DNA from: Pestalotiopsis fici W106-1
Taxonomy: Eukaryota; Ascomycota; Sordariomycetes; Amphisphaeriales; Sporocadaceae
DNA: 64,000 nucleotides
Direction: 5' to 3'
Assembly: GCF_000516985.1 (NCBI RefSeq)
Contig: NW_006917101.1
Span: forward strand, 868,001-932,000
Position 1 is the first letter of the stretch. Each line of letters begins with the position of its first letter. The notes under the pieces were generated by a model that was not told where the DNA came from, made no database searches, and saw only the letters and a program-made list of their open reading frames with translations. The position numbers were made by a program, and so were the translations under genes. Below are positions 1 to 13,399 of this stretch, piece by piece.

Positions 1-1090
1 GTAGCAGAGTATGGCAAGTTCCTTACAAAGATCCGCGCAGTCTTGTGGACTGTATCAACAGCCGAGAGCTTCTTCCCGGATTTTTCATTATCTGAAGCAG
101 GTTCTTCGACGACTTCCTCGATGGAGCTATCGACGACCTGAACAGCAGCATCTTCATTTGAAGGGGCGGAGAGCACAACGGGGGTCTTTGACGATGCCGA
201 AGGTACGGGCGCCGCGACGGGAATATCTTCATCGTCATTTACCAGATCCAGTAGACGATTCGTTCTAGAGCGAAGCCAGTCATCGTCATCAGTTGCAGTC
301 GCTACAGCAGCGGCAGCTGGTACTTGATCAGCTCCAGGCTGGTCAATGTCCATACCATCATACTCCGGTTTGGATACATTGGCGGCGCTGACGGTATCGA
401 CTTGGTTCTGATTCCTCAAAGTCCCTGCTTCCGATGGCATGGCAGTTTGAGTGGACTTCTGTGAGGCTGGTTTGGCTTGCCGGCTTGGTACTTCCTCATA
501 CTCATCATCAGACTCCGCTTCGGCAACAACTACCGGCGGCTGATCCACGTCTACAGCATCGGCTTCCCGAGTCTTCTTGGATGGATTCTTTGTGGCTCCC
601 ATCACATCAAGGTATTCTTGGAGTTTTGGGTCCGATGCTTCGGGCTCGTCCCTCTTCCTCTTTTTCTGATTGGGATCTGAGGGTAACCTTTCGGTTTGAC
701 TGGGCTTGCCGGAACCAGGCAGCGCTGACGCAGCATGGTCTGTGTACTTCCGCCTCTGGAGAGAAGGATCTGCTATCTGAAGTGGATATGGTTAGTATGA
801 AATGGGAACTTGTAGATGCCAGTCATGGACAAACGTACAGGCTTTGCAATCTCGACAGAGACTTTAGACATGCGTATGAAAGACCGATGGAACTTTTTCA
901 CGGCAGACTTGGCCTCGTCTGGTGTCTTGTAGCCTACATAGCCGATCCGCCTCTGAGGAAGCAGCTTGATGTCGGTGATGTGACCATTGGAGAAGTGTTT
1001 GCGAAGGTGGGCTTCAAAGTCCGCCTGGGTGATGGTGGGAGGAAGATTCCTCACAAAGATACGTGAGGACTCTTCGGAAGTTGCTGCCAT
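1..1090 (-). CDS. MRD1: Mrd1-type multi-RRM rRNA-processing protein, N-terminal part (3' end beyond left edge)
   Basis: The family binds pre-rRNA in the nucleolus and is needed for early cleavages that make 18S rRNA and the small ribosomal subunit. The start codon is the ATG at 1090. Exon 1 (1090-839, 84 codons) encodes an N-terminal RRM with an RNP2-like IFVRNLPP and an RNP1-like RIGYVGYK. A 62-nt intron (838-777) has donor gtacgt, an actaac branch site and a cag acceptor. Exon 2 runs from 776 off the left edge. It encodes an acidic and basic linker containing RDEPEASDPKLQEYLDVM, a conserved Mrd1 signature, and then enters RRM2 at IFVRNLPYSA. About 342 residues are present; full-length Mrd1 proteins have five to six RRMs and are usually above 800 residues. 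The assignment rests on the signature and the RRM order. The gene is divergent from the LC8 gene. Confidence 0.9.
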
Positions 1091-1766
1091 ATTGTCTTCT
1101 ATACCTAGCATGCAACACGTGTGCTGGTGTGTCGATGTTGTGGTAAGAAGACAATGATGGTTGAAAAGTCGTGAGAAGCTTGGGACGTTTAGAAATAATT
1201 TTTTTCCCCTTCCTCTTAAGCCCTTCTAAAGAATTTCTTCACTAGCGCACCTGCCCCACCAAATCGCGCTTGTAGGCAATTCGCCCAGCAAGCGCGAATC
1301 TGGTCCGTGCTCGTCTCTGAGAAGCAGCCCAACATTGAAGGCCGACCGACCCCTGCTCCGGAGCCCGGGCGCTTCAATTTGGCAGCAAAGAGATCCTATT
1401 CAACTCCAATCGACGAGAGAGCTGTTTCGCCGACCGCAGAGCATCCTTCGCCTTCAATCGCCGGCACCTTCGACAAGCAAGACACACAGTTATCTGTTCG
1501 AAACTGCCTGCTTCTCTGCAAAGTATTAATTCCACATCTGCCTCGTCCATCGTTAACCGGACTGGTTCTTGACCGCTTCCGCAACCTGGACTCATCGGTC
1601 AGTCTGCCCCTCGTTGTCGCGCCCCGTTTGCTTGTGGCAGAAAAGCACAACAGCTTTGACAGTTCTTTCAAGTTAACACTTACTGACTTCCATATACACA
1701 CAACAGAATCATCATAAACTCTCTCACCAATTTCCATACCGAGAAACACCTTACGAAACCGACATC
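1091..1766. promoter_or_regulatory. Divergent promoter region between MRD1 and the LC8 gene
   Basis: These 676 bp separate two start codons pointing away from each other, so they must hold both promoters. The part near LC8 is C/A/T-rich, with a leader-like stretch ending in cgacatc before the ATG. ORFs inside it show no recognisable protein. No specific factor site was identified. Confidence 0.6.
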
Positions 1767-2311
1767 ATGGCTGATGACAACAAGTCCCCGCCTCCCACGG
1801 CACGAGAGAAGCTCGACGGTGCGTACCCGGCGCGTAAATATAGATGAATATCCCACGATACTGACGATTTTGCAACAGCTCAGATCAAGTCTGCAGACAT
1901 GGTAGGTTACGAAAAGAAAACAACAACAACAACAACTCCGTACCAGTAGGCATGCTTACCAAGTCGCAGACCGATGACATGCAACAAGAAGCCATCGAGG
2001 TTGGTAAGTAAAGTTCTAGCCACCACAGTCGTCCTGCGAGGTACTGACCAGTTTTTGTGCAGCTCAGGAGGCGATGGGCAAGTTCAGCATCGAAAAGGAC
2101 ATTGCGCAGCACATCAAGAGAACTGTGAGATAGCCTAGACTGCGATATGAGCATACCATGCTAACAAGTCCTTTAGTTCGACGATCGCAAGGGCCCGACC
2201 TGGCACTGTATCGTTGGCCGCAACTTTGGCAGCTACGTGACGCATGAGACCAAGCACTTCATCTACTTCTACCTCGGCCACTGCGCCATTCTGCTCTTCA
2301 AGACCCAGTAA
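1767..2311 (+). CDS. DYN2: Dynein light chain LC8 (DYNLL family), five exons
   Basis: LC8 is a small homodimeric hub that binds dynein intermediate chain and many other partners in the cytoplasm. Exons are 1767-1818, 1879-1901, 1970-2003, 2063-2124 and 2177-2311. All four introns start with GT (gtgcgt, gtaggt, gtaagt, gtgaga) and end with AG; the last has a ctaac branch site. The spliced frame gives 101 residues. The C-terminal half is nearly invariant in the family, for example [20 protein letters not shown] followed by [15 protein letters not shown]. The usual length is about 90 residues; the excess is a slightly longer N-terminus ([17 protein letters not shown]). The second exon is only 23 nt, so automatic gene callers could miss it. 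Confidence 0.96.
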
Positions 2312-3251
2312 CCGCCAGCAAGGTGCATCGATTGTCAGGATGTGGAGCAGAGAGGTTTTACGACATCACGATAATGGCGGTTACATCGAATTCTCAAATA
2401 TGTCAGAGCAAGAATTTTAATTATTTTGTATTTAGGAAGGAAACATGATCACTTACAGGTTATTTGGGTTGCCTAAATGGACTCATCCAGGCGAGGCTCC
2501 ATCGCCTCGAGGAAGGGCGGCGTTTAGCGACGCACATGTCAAAGCACAACGGTTACAGGTCAATAGTCATGCTTTCGTCTTCATAAGCATATTGCAAGGC
2601 TGATGCCATACGATGTCTCTCCTTGTACATGGCCTCCGGTCCTGGAAAACAGCAGCTACGATTAGGTCAGTTGCACTTTGATCACACGTGCAAAGACTTG
2701 GCGATATCGTTCTCTGAGACGTTTTGACTGGACTTGGTCAGGAAGTCGTCGCTCGAGGCTCTTCAGGTGTACTGGTGTGGAAAGAGAGCGGAGAATTGGT
2801 ATGAATAATCATTGGCCATAATGTAACTGCGGATATGCGCAATAACATTTGCAATTATACGGGTTGGCAATTCATCATTGGCTCGTATCCGTCTCGTATA
2901 CCATATGGAAATACGCACACGTCTCCGTGCTGACTTGTCAATTGCCTAGCCAAGACAATTACATAGGTACGTTTTGTAAAGTCCCTGGTTTCGTATTACA
3001 GGAGTTTTCAGCTTTGTGAAGAGTGGTCCTGAGATGATCATATTGCAATACCTCTCATTTACTCAGCACGTGGCAGTGCCCTTCCCCTGGATCAGGAACA
3101 AGGAACTAACCGGCAAAGCTCCCCGCTCCTCGCTAGCATCGCCTGGAAAGGGAAGGGAGAGGGACCAGGAACATCTCATATTACCGTTTCCATGCCCCGC
3201 GGGAACCCCGCCGATTGCCGCATCCACATATTCCATACCATAAATAATGTA

Positions 3252-3275
3252 TTTTTTTCTTTCTTTCTTTCTTTT
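3252..3275. repeat. T run followed by (CTTT)n microsatellite
   Basis: Seven T are followed by about four CTTT units. It is simple sequence with no sign of function. Confidence 0.85.
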
Positions 3276-6200
3276 ACAGTTTGTGCGGGCAGCTCGATTC
3301 AATATTTCTTGTAGTGATTGCATGTGTCAATGGATCGAGAGCCGGGACGATGCCCCCCGGGACTCCATATCTTCAAATACAACGCCAACCAACACCGGGC
3401 ATCGACACGACAACCACCGCTGCGAGCTATGCCCAACATGGACCGTAAAGATAGACTACCCGGTCAGCAAATCCCTCGACTCGATGCGCCTCGATTGGAG
3501 GGGTTGCAACTGGTGGTGTTTTGCTCCGGCTGTCGTTGGCACAAGGAAGCCAGGGAAGCAGATGATCGATAGCGCGCAACCAACGGCCATAGTGTGCCCG
3601 TCGATTGACCAGTGCCGAGGAACTTGTCCACGCAAGATCATCTACGATACCTTAGCTACATGGGTGATGTACATTTACTCACTGATCCGTCGGGCTTCTT
3701 TGCAGAGAGCAGTCATGCACATTGCAAAAAGCACTGATGCGGGACAACTGTACAAAATCTCGTCGAAGACATTGTTTATCCGGGCATTTGGTCCACCTAG
3801 AGGATGCATTGCTGCTGCTGCTGCTGGATGATTAAGCATACATATCCGTAGGAGCGAAGAAGGTGCATCAGTCAGACTAGAAAGTAGTGTACTATACGGA
3901 TTTCGGTCGGTCACTCAGTCAATAGGGCAGATGATCCCGAACCGAGTCTCATGTCTTCTCCGCTCTTGTACGCCTGCGCTTTCTCATCTCCGGCAAGGCG
4001 ACAAAATCACCTGCCAAACCTGTGCTCTCTTACAACGTAACCCAGCGATGGGGGTTGGGGGCAAAGTCTTGGAAGTAGGTGGTATTCTGGCCATGAGAAT
4101 TGTGCTTCCGATTTCCTCCCCCCCCACCACCACCACCACTACTTGGGTACCTACGCATGCAGTCGATCTGTGCTCGTCAAGCGCGGCGTCGATGATCATT
4201 TGGCAGCAAAAAAGCATGGCCTAGCTGCATAATCGCAACCACATAATCGATAGGTTCTGCAGCACTCTACGCATCCGTACACACGTTCTCTCGTCCCGTC
4301 GAACCCTTGTTGCCAATAATAACTTTTTAATCTACCTGCCCGTCCTCAGAGCACGCACATCGGGCAGGAGACTCCGTGTCCGTCCGCTAATTGCCTGACT
4401 CTGATGAGTGCTGTAATCTGTTTAATCGAGCGAGCGGATGTCTTTGCAGTACCATATTCTGCTCTTTTTGGTGTGTAGACGGCTGCTTGCTGGCCCCAAT
4501 TTTTCATCTGCCTGGCGGACGTCGAGCAAGATACTAGATATTCAAGGTTGATCTAGTTGCCGTCCGACCTTGTTGCTCGAGGAAAGCTGAATCATACACT
4601 GTCCATAGCCGGGTGGCTAGCCAGCACTATAGCGATCCGGCGACAATTGAAGCTATGCATCTACTTTACTACCAGGTAGCCACCTACCTTCGCTAGACCC
4701 CGGGTCGGATTACCGTTTTGGCTTGCAATCGCCAAGTTTTTAGTCAGAAGGCCAAAAATTGTCACCAAACGTCCTCTATCGTAACCACGTCACGCAATGC
4801 ACTCATGCCACTTGTTAGGCGCAGTCAGTCTCTCGCGCCCTCCCCCTCTCCTCTGTCTCATGGATATATCATCATATCTAAAATCCAGCGCCTGTATCCG
4901 AACCACGTCATTTCCCATGTTGTTCATGGTGGAGAAACGGCTGCTTTTGAAAACATCTTTTTGTTGCTTCCATATTGTGGCTTTTCCGGAGAGGACAGCC
5001 CGTATGCTCTGTGCCTTGCCTGTGGCCACCTGAAGTCACACAATTCCACTGGCAGACCCTCTCTGTGCATCCCACCTGCCACCCAAAACAACATCGATTC
5101 GTGGACCAGATATAATTTGGGTAGCAGTGTAGCACTCCCCCCAATTAACTAGTGGGGTCTGGACGTATCAATAGAGCGAGTTCAGCGAAGGGGAAACCAT
5201 GTTCGGTAATGTATGCACGCGTCCCCCCATAACCCCCATGTGCCTGGCATTCATTCAATATGGATGGTGACTTGCCATTCCCGGCCACTTTACTCAATCT
5301 ACGAAAGCGGCCCCCGATACAATATACCGAGTTGAATATTGAGCCAAAAGGCATAGGAGGCGGCAAATACTGGATCCAATTCCCGGTAGCAACCATCAGA
5401 CTCAATGTAAGAGCGCTTCAGTTGCGCACCAATCCAGGTTATACTGCATCGAAGAAGCGCAATTCAGTTTCTACAGTGATTACACATGATTGCTTGCGCG
5501 TAATTGACAATATATCAATACCTACGGAATACTCTGCAGTCCAAAGGCGCGGGGAGCGCGACAGTACTCCTCCAATATGGTATGTCAGCCAGCAGAAGTG
5601 GTGGGGCAATGGGCGTCGGGTTCAAGGAATCACATTGCTTTTCTGGGTGTTGTGGCGCAACCACTTCGTCCGATCTCCGCATGCCTTTTTGGATCCGAGT
5701 ATGGCTTGCCGATGGCGACGGTCTCTGCAAAAGTCTAATCTGTCACGGTGTACTGTAATTCAAGTTACGGGACACAATTCTGTCGTCGGCACTGTGCACT
5801 TATGTGAAGTCGTACTCCCACAAGGGAATTCACCACGTCAGCAGCGCCAGATCATTGGGCAGCCTCCATAGATTTCACACCTGTTCCAAGTACGAACATC
5901 TCTCACTTGGATTTGTCTGCTGACTCCGACAAGTGAAGTCGGCCCTTCGCCCGATGTAGGTTGAGCGAAAACTGAAAATGTACAAGAACCCTACCCCCCT
6001 CCTTCTCCCCTAGTCGGCCGCCTCGTGCCGTCGAAACTAGGACGCGGCATTCCCATTGGAAAGAGACGAGACATGATTGTTCCGCCGAGGCGAAAGCTGA
6101 CTGGACATGGGGGGTCCGTACGTATCACCCAATATCACCAGGCGCGATTGAATCCTTTACAGATTGCAAGCAAGATTTTGGCAGCTACCTCCAGCTAGCA

Positions 6201-7274
6201 TTTTGTGATAATTGACGCCTCTAATTCTTCTTCCGGATGAATCAGAGTTCTAAAGCGCTGAACCTCTCAGAACAGTGAATGGATATGTCTAGGTAGTCGT
6301 CGGAGCGACACCCGTTCCGAGGTCACCTTTCCACTTTGCCTCGAGGTACCCGTGCACGATCGTGGATTCTGGACGGTGGCAGGCCAGACGCCCAAGACGC
6401 TTGGATGCATGTTGCACGCGGTCTCAAAGCTTCTAGAGGAATGGCAGGAGGATTCGTGCATTACCTCCTGGTGTACTGTGTGTTACTGCGGCCGGTCACA
6501 GTTTCGCCGACGTAACAAGCTGCTATCCCCAATTCTCACCAATTGACAGCTTTTCTCTTTTTTGAATCTCGCCTCTCTGTTCATCTCCCCTGGTGATTAG
6601 AAAACTCTTTTCGTTTTTTCTTTCTTTCCGAGAGAGCTGGGATTGCAATTTGGCGGTGAGTACAGTTTAGCCCTGAGGGAAATGGTCTCCTATTAAGGGT
6701 CTTCCTATGCGACGAATCTGAAGAGGTCAATGCCGTTTTTCTCCTGTTGGAGAATTCGGGGTCTCGCCAAATCAGGACTCTCTAAGTGGAGAGCAAGCTT
6801 CAGCGGTACCTGAAAGTTTCTACACAGTAGGTGCACAACCATTGTTCCTTTTTTTTATCTGCTTGAGCCTCTCGGGAACCTTGTAGATGTCGGGGCCACT
6901 ACATGCTATCAGCCAGCGGAAATAGACGCCTTGCCTGGGCAAGGGGAATTCTCTCTCATTTTCAGCTGTTCCAGCTAGCCCGGACCTGTCAAAGTGGGTG
7001 CACAACAGACAGGATGAATGGCTTCCCCAACTATCAAATCTTCAGATGGCATCAAGATTCGACAAAGCACAAAGTAGCCACTCCAAAGGAAGGGATCGAC
7101 TGTGCTGTGGCGCTCTTCTTCTTCTTCCCTCTTCAGTCTCCTTGCCGGTTGACTCGTCTTCCGCTTCGCTTAATACAGTCTGCATGCTGTGGATTGGCAC
7201 GGATGGAAACCCTGTCGCCCATCATTCGGGATGCTAGGCCATTCCAGGCCGCTGAACATGTTTCAGTACAGTTC

Positions 7275-7289
7275 TTTTTTTTTTTTTTT
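7275..7289. repeat. T15 homopolymer
   Basis: An uninterrupted run of 15 T in gene-poor DNA. Confidence 0.85.
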
Positions 7290-7825
7290 GTCCAATCTGC
7301 TCGTTGGGCTATTCATGCTTTGCAGCAAGATGCAAACCATTGTTCAATTACTCAATTGCAGCGCATATAGATATACACACATATATACAGTATGTATATG
7401 GAACCGATGTAGAGAAGCAAAGAGGTTTTAAAAGAATTTCCAGAGTTTCAGACTTCTCATACACAAGCGCTGCTCTCCCGACATGGTCCCTGGAACATCA
7501 AGGCCAGAGGCTTGGGAAGGGTTGTTTGTCAGCCCAGTTAGGCATAAGCTCTTGACATAGCTCGATTGGGACTGGGTGAGGACGCGATTTGCTGACCGGC
7601 GCCCAGGTCTCGTTGCCCGCTGATGATCATGACCCCAGCATTGTGGGTGGGCGATGGGTAACAAGGCCCCCCCTCCTCCTCCCCTGGTATGTACTCGTCA
7701 GGTACAGCAGGCTAAAAATGGCTGGCTGTAGTGTGGGACCCCAACCAAGCTGGTTCTGGTTTGGTATGTACGAAAGAATTTGGGTGACAATGGGCGCGCT
7801 TTGTCAGAAGGCAGTGAGTAGATAC

Positions 7826-7848
7826 TAGGTAGGTTGGTAGGTAGGTAA
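7826..7848. repeat. AGGT/GGTA tetranucleotide run
   Basis: The stretch is built from taggtagg and ggtaggtaggta units with one interruption. The same motif on the other strand occurs at 8190-8203 (acctacctacctac) and at several other gene-poor sites in the window. Confidence 0.8.
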
Positions 7849-9612
7849 TTAATAAGATGGGCCATGGATGTTATGCATCGCCATGAACAAGCCCGCCTCA
7901 TACTTACTGGCTTGGCCTCGTTATGTGTTTGGTCTCAGTTGTATCTGTGTATGTAGGTATATATAAGATCCCGAGGAATTTCCAAGATATAAAGGGCTTC
8001 CCACTATGACATGCTCACCGAATCTGCCCGCAGCGAATGAGGCCGACAAAGGCATCAGGTGAGGTGCGTTGGTGACCCAACGTCGAAGCCGCCTGCATGG
8101 GCTGGATTGAATGGTCGCTGGAATTCTTTGGCTTGGGGGGTTGCTACTAGGTAGTAGTATCTCCCTACAGGTACATAAGGTATCTACATTACCTACCTAC
8201 CTACTCCGTCAATTATCCACATTACAGACAGACCGCGGAAGCAGACGGATACCATCTTTTTGTTTCGCGCCACGGGGGCTTGCTCCGTGATCGCGGGAAC
8301 GACAATTGCGCGAAATACAAGCTACAAAACCAATTGCTTCCACTCATGATGTAATCCCGAACACGCCCAATCACGCATATAACATATTATAGCATGAACC
8401 ATCAAGCCGCAAAGGTCCTTCAAGATAGAATGCCTGCACTCTGTGCGATATGAAGCAGCAAAGAAGAAAACAGAATTGTCTCGCAAGATTGGTGCTCATT
8501 TGCGAGAACACGAAAAGGCGGGGCCGAACTTCTCCTGTTCGTCCCGTGGGCCCTCTTCTTTACTCTTCTGGGTATTTCGTTTTTCTTTGCTTTCTAGAAC
8601 AAAGAATGGACAACATGATAGCGGGACTGCTCTCGGTTCGGCACAGAGAAAGAGGAGAGACGCGTATCAGGACTTCAGCCAGGTCACATTGTTGTCAAAT
8701 GACAATTCGATTGAGCAAGCAGAGAAACCCAGCGCTCGGCCGATCGATCCGTTCATTCGCTGCAAGATGCATATAGGTCTCACAAGGGAAGACGAGACGA
8801 CTTGATTACCTACATCCCATGTTACCTCCCTCACCAAAAACACGGACCTAAGTCAAAGACGTTGAACCATCGTTGCAGTCGGGAAAATGCTGTGCACCTC
8901 CGGTACCTGGATGCCCAGCTCAGTCCTATCAATCAGTCAGTCATCAGTCTCCGACCCGGCAATATTGAAGAAAGGTTTCCTGCTTCGCTTGAATCGCCAG
9001 TACATAGACAGTCGTCGGGGTGGATAGGGGTGTTGCATTTGGTTAGAGTAGCAGAATTTAAGAAAGCCAGCCGAACAGCCGGACCTGGGCACCGGAAGTA
9101 CAAAGTACAAACTAATGCTACATACCGTGTGCACGCTACATCAATCAATTGGCAGGTATCGATCATTTACTAGGTATGTGAGCACCAGACATTGATGGAT
9201 TGACCATGCCTACATACATAACATACTGTTACATGCTTTGGAAGATAATTGAACAATGGGACGAGCTACGAGTAATGCAGATAATGTTGGGCAGCTTACG
9301 GGCGAGACACAAACCCTACATTGACTTACAGCTATCTGCAAGTAGTTATTCAACTGCATCGTTCAGCCAGCCTAGATAAAAGTCCACTAACCACCCAACC
9401 CAGACAGAGACAGACAGTCAGACAAGCAGAACGCCCGCAACGCACTGGGCTCTCTGACTCTTTGTTCGCTCGCTTCAGTCCGGATGAGAATGGGTCTCAA
9501 AAAAATAAATGCATACACAGTACATAGTACGCTACATCTTGGTCCATCAAGCCGTGGTTGACTGGATCCCTGACCCCTGCAATACGCACACTTTCTCTGC
9601 TTCTGTCTCTCT

Positions 9613-9634
9613 CACACACACACACACACACACA
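9613..9634. repeat. (CA)11 microsatellite
   Basis: Eleven uninterrupted CA units in non-coding DNA. Confidence 0.9.
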
Positions 9635-11069
9635 GCCTGACATGTCACTAGCTGGTATTATCCTGGTCTCTCGAGGGGGCAGTTCCTCAGGCAGGCCCAG
9701 CTTTTTCTCCTCTCGTGCTGTGAGGCTTTGTTGCTGCGCTTCAAGAAAGTCTTCCCCCATTGTCGCCGCAAATTGAGTCCAAAAAAGACGAGGGAGGACG
9801 TTGGGATCTTACTAAACCCCGTATTGGGGGCCCTCACCCATTCACTCACTCGCGCAGCCTTTTCCCGATGCATATACGTACCTAATACTCTTCTCTGAGA
9901 GGCATGGTTTCTGACGCATCTAATATTATCAAATGAGTGAGTTGAATGAGCCGAGAGGCGCCCGCCCCTACGGCGCCTCTGATTTCAAGTACAGCCTTGA
10001 ACGTAGAGGTATTGTGTGCTGTTTTCCTTCGGTGTCTGGTTCCTGTGGCTTTCCCTCTCGGCGGAAGATCGATCTGAAAGGGTACGTACGTCAGAATGGA
10101 GCTTATTCATGTAGGCACCTGGCATTGCTGTAAATAAGCAGCCTCTGGAGAAACTTTGTCTGCCCATATCCACCCAAATGATGGGCCTCGGTGGCTCCAG
10201 TCCTCGTGTCTCTCCTGCTCATCTCTTTTCCCCCGTCTCAGCTGTAAGGTATCTTGAGTTGCTACAGTTATTGCCATTCCCATCGTGAACAATCAAATCC
10301 AGTGATTGAATAAAAGGTGCAAAAATTAGAGCGCGTGAGTGAATAGATGAAATGGTTGGACTAGACCGGGCCGCCGACCTGCTAGCTTCTGGGTACTTGG
10401 GGCTGGGCTACGACTAACTGGACTGACCGCGAGGGTGCTAAAGTTGCTTGCTGGCTGGAGCACCCAGCAGCGGATGAACTAAGCAACGGCCGATGCGGTA
10501 CCTGAGAGGTACAATGGAGGACCCACCCCACCTTTTCTTAGTAGCGACTCCCACCCGTCTGTCTCCGCCATCACTTCCCTTCTTTCTCTCCTCGACCAAG
10601 GACCGGCGAGACCAATCCGTACGACCTCGTACTTCCCACGAGGACTCAAACCCCATCTTGCTGAGGAGCAGGCCTTGGTAGTTTTTGCTCTCCTCGCAGC
10701 TACCTCTGGGAAACGTCAAATCCTCTCCCGGTCGGTTTTTCCTCCTCATTGCACTCGTCTGGTACGCAACCGACTCCTGCTGCAATCCAGTCCACCCGAC
10801 CATGTGACGGAGCTGCTTGGGAAGTCGATCATTGTTCAAAGTTGGACTCTCGATAGTCTGGCTGGGTGCAGAGAGAAGTGCTGGCTTGAGTGCAGCAGCG
10901 TATCTTTCCTTGAAAGAGAACGATTACGGACTTTTACGACCTCGAATTTACAGAGCGACGGCCAACTACTACGACTTCATCGCCGAAACTCACCACCACA
11001 AGGAATACCACTTTACTTCCTAAAACTTCGCCCGTGGTGACCTCCTCCACCACCACCACCTACACCACC

Positions 11070-13399
11070 ATGTCGCCCATGACGATTCCCGACGGTGGCC
11101 TCCACCTGGAGAGCTCCGAGTCGAGCGACTCTCTCCCAATGCAAGCATTTGGCGTCACTCTCAACGATAGTTTGATTGAGGATTTGATCAACTGCGTCCA
11201 GAAGGGAACCCAGATTGAGCTGTTCCTGGGTAGCAATCCCGTAAGTTGAGAAACTCCTCTGTTCAGAAAACCTTCTGGTCATACCGAAAGCCTCTTCACC
11301 CCCCAACGCTCCACGTCTCTCGCCGACAGTTGCTCCGGAAGAAACGCCGAGCTTCGATCGTGACTGGTGTGCCCTCCAGGTTCTTCTGCATCACCAAACT
11401 TTGAATACAAAAGTCACGTTTTTGGCCCAGTGATGACAGATGTTGTTTACTAAACAAACCTCTTTAACAGACCCTACAATATGGAGAGTACGAGGAGCCA
11501 CTCAAGCCTACTGCCGAGTCACTGGACTGCGACCTTTACCTCACAAACTTGAATGAATCGAAGACTACGGCACACAGATTCCCATTACCGACCATGTCGA
11601 TACTGAAGAGACCAGCTCCAGGGAGCCTCAAACCTCACATTAGGGTAGAGAAAGTTCCCGTCACCAAAGGTGGTAAGGGATCCAAGTCAAAGGCGCTTCA
11701 AGGCAAATCCGCCATGTCCATGGCTCTTTCATCCAGCACTACGAGATCGCTACCTACCAGTCCTGCTCTGACTGGTGTTGGCTCGCCCATGCACAACCCT
11801 GCATTTGCAGCCTCGCAACAACAGCTCGAGAAGAACAAGGAGCAGCGCAGCGTCGTCGTGCACGAACTGGCCGTCGGTGATCAAGCCTACGACTATCTAA
11901 AAGAGAAGTGGACAGGGGCAGAAGCTGATCTGAAGAGCACCTTGGGCAAGGTGGCAGATAAAATCGGCGAAAAGTACAGCATGAAGAAGATCTATTGGAA
12001 AGAACTTGACGTGTGGAATTACAAGTATGAGCCCTCGGAAAATCGACAAAAAGCCATCGAAAACGCCAAGAAGCAGTATGACAAGCAACGGCTGGAGACT
12101 ACACATGAGGCATGGGAGCGTCTCCTCGAGGAAAAGGACAGAGGCAAGGGTATCATCTTGAGCAAGCTGCAAGCTCAGATCGCTGCCAAGGGCAACATGA
12201 CTCCGGCAGTTAAGCAGTCCAAGGCTGAGGAGTCCAGCAGCAAAAACTCGAGTGATGAGGGAGCCAAGAGCAAGGCAGGTGGCGAAGCAATGGCGAGGTC
12301 CAACTCGCAACCAGTAGGCTCAAAGTCCAAGAAGGTTAGCGAGCGAGAGAGCTTGACAAAGAGCTTGCTCTCAAACAAGCCAACGGTGAAGAAGCCGGCC
12401 ACTACGACAAAGAAGGCAGCACCTACGAGCAGAGCCTCAAAAGGTGCAGAAAAGGGAGGAAAGAAGTTCTTGTCTGAGGAGTTCGTGCAGGACTCGAGTA
12501 GCGAAGATGAAGCACCGCTCGCTACCACGACTGCTACATCCAAGCCGAAGCCCATGGAGAAGCCTGTGGAAAGAAAACCTGAACGGGCCGTTGAGAAGCC
12601 CAAAGAGAAGCCACAGCCGCCGCCGGTCAAGAGCAAGGAGCGATCGCCTCCCCCAGTCACAAAGGTCAAGGAACGATCCCCAGCACCTGTCCCCAAGCCA
12701 AAGCCTGCCAAGTCGGTCATTCGAGCACCACGGCCTTCAATCACGACCAGCAAAGCTTCTACTGCTAGCTCGACCTCAAAGCGGCCACGTGACGAAGATG
12801 ACAGCAGCTCGAGCTCTGGTGCACCACTCATGAAGCGGATGAAGCCAAAGGAGGCCCCAGCAAAGCCACTCTCCAACACCACGCTGAAGCACAGACCATC
12901 AGACGCATCCCAAAACTCGCGCGCGACACCCGTGAACGCATCATACAAGAGCAAGAATACTTCGCCGGTCAAGTCATCGCCTCTTGCCTCGTCACCTCCC
13001 ACCAATGCCTCGGACATTGATGAAAATAGCCAGTCGAGTCAGTCACAACATCACGACCGCGACCGGCACCAGGTTTCAGCACCGGCGGCTCGAGTCAATG
13101 GCCGCAGCACAACAAATGGCAATACTCCTAACGGTGTCTCGGTCGCCAAAAAGCGGCCTGCTGAGTCGCAACCAGTCTCGTCGCTGCCTGCTCCAGCGAC
13201 CAAGAAGCGCGTGACGAAAGACGTCCTGGACAAGGCCCATAAATTCGACAAGTTCTACGAGAAATACAAGTTACTGCACGATCAGTTGACTCGCTTGGCG
13301 AACCCACCAAAAGACCAGGTTAACGACTTGCTTGATATGCGTGACAGACTTGTCATTCTGAAGGCCGAAATTCGTCGCGAGGTTGACCCTGCCGCCTAG
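11070..13399 (+). CDS. ELL-like RNA polymerase II elongation factor
   Basis: ELL proteins stimulate transcription elongation by RNA polymerase II in the nucleus. Exon 1 is 11070-11240 and exon 2 is 11471-13399, with a 230-nt intron (gtaagt ... ttaacag) in phase 0; the product is 699 residues. I chose the ATG at 11070 because it sits in a strong context (caccATG); an in-frame codon at 11034 would add 12 Thr/Ser-rich residues. The N-terminus has AFGVTLNDSLIEDLINCVQK and LFLGSNP across the splice, as I recall from fungal ELL proteins. HELAVGDQAYDYLKEKW near residue 190 resembles the ELL winged-helix region. Residues about 300-620 are low-complexity, rich in Lys, Ser and Pro, and likely disordered. 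The end, with KFDKFYEKYKLLHDQLTRL, resembles the occludin/ELL homology helix. The family call is from motif recall and has not been searched. Confidence 0.65.

Larger units (their letters stand above)
2312..11069. other. 8.8 kb gene-poor interval between LC8 and the ELL-like gene
   Basis: I could not support a gene here. The longest ORFs (3247-3831 and 5260-5871, both plus) have no recognisable motif, no splice partners and arbitrary composition. The interval holds simple repeats, T tracts and ACCT/AGGT runs. The last 500 bp before 11070 contain pyrimidine-rich stretches ending in CACC repeats, consistent with a promoter and leader for the ELL-like gene. Confidence 0.5.

Noticed and set aside
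434..1066. 210-codon plus-strand ORF
   Set aside because: It is antisense to MRD1 exon 1, the intron and the linker. The minus strand carries clear RRM and Mrd1 signatures, so this is a shadow frame.
3247..3831. 194-codon plus-strand ORF
   Set aside because: It begins in a T/CTTT simple repeat, has no motif, and overlaps ORFs in the other frames; composition looks random.
5260..5871. 203-codon plus-strand ORF
   Set aside because: It has no recognisable domain, no signal peptide and no plausible splice partners. Coding potential could not be supported by eye.
12175..13017. 280-codon minus-strand ORF
   Set aside because: It is antisense to the low-complexity Lys/Ser/Pro region of the ELL-like gene. 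Such composition commonly leaves long open antisense frames.
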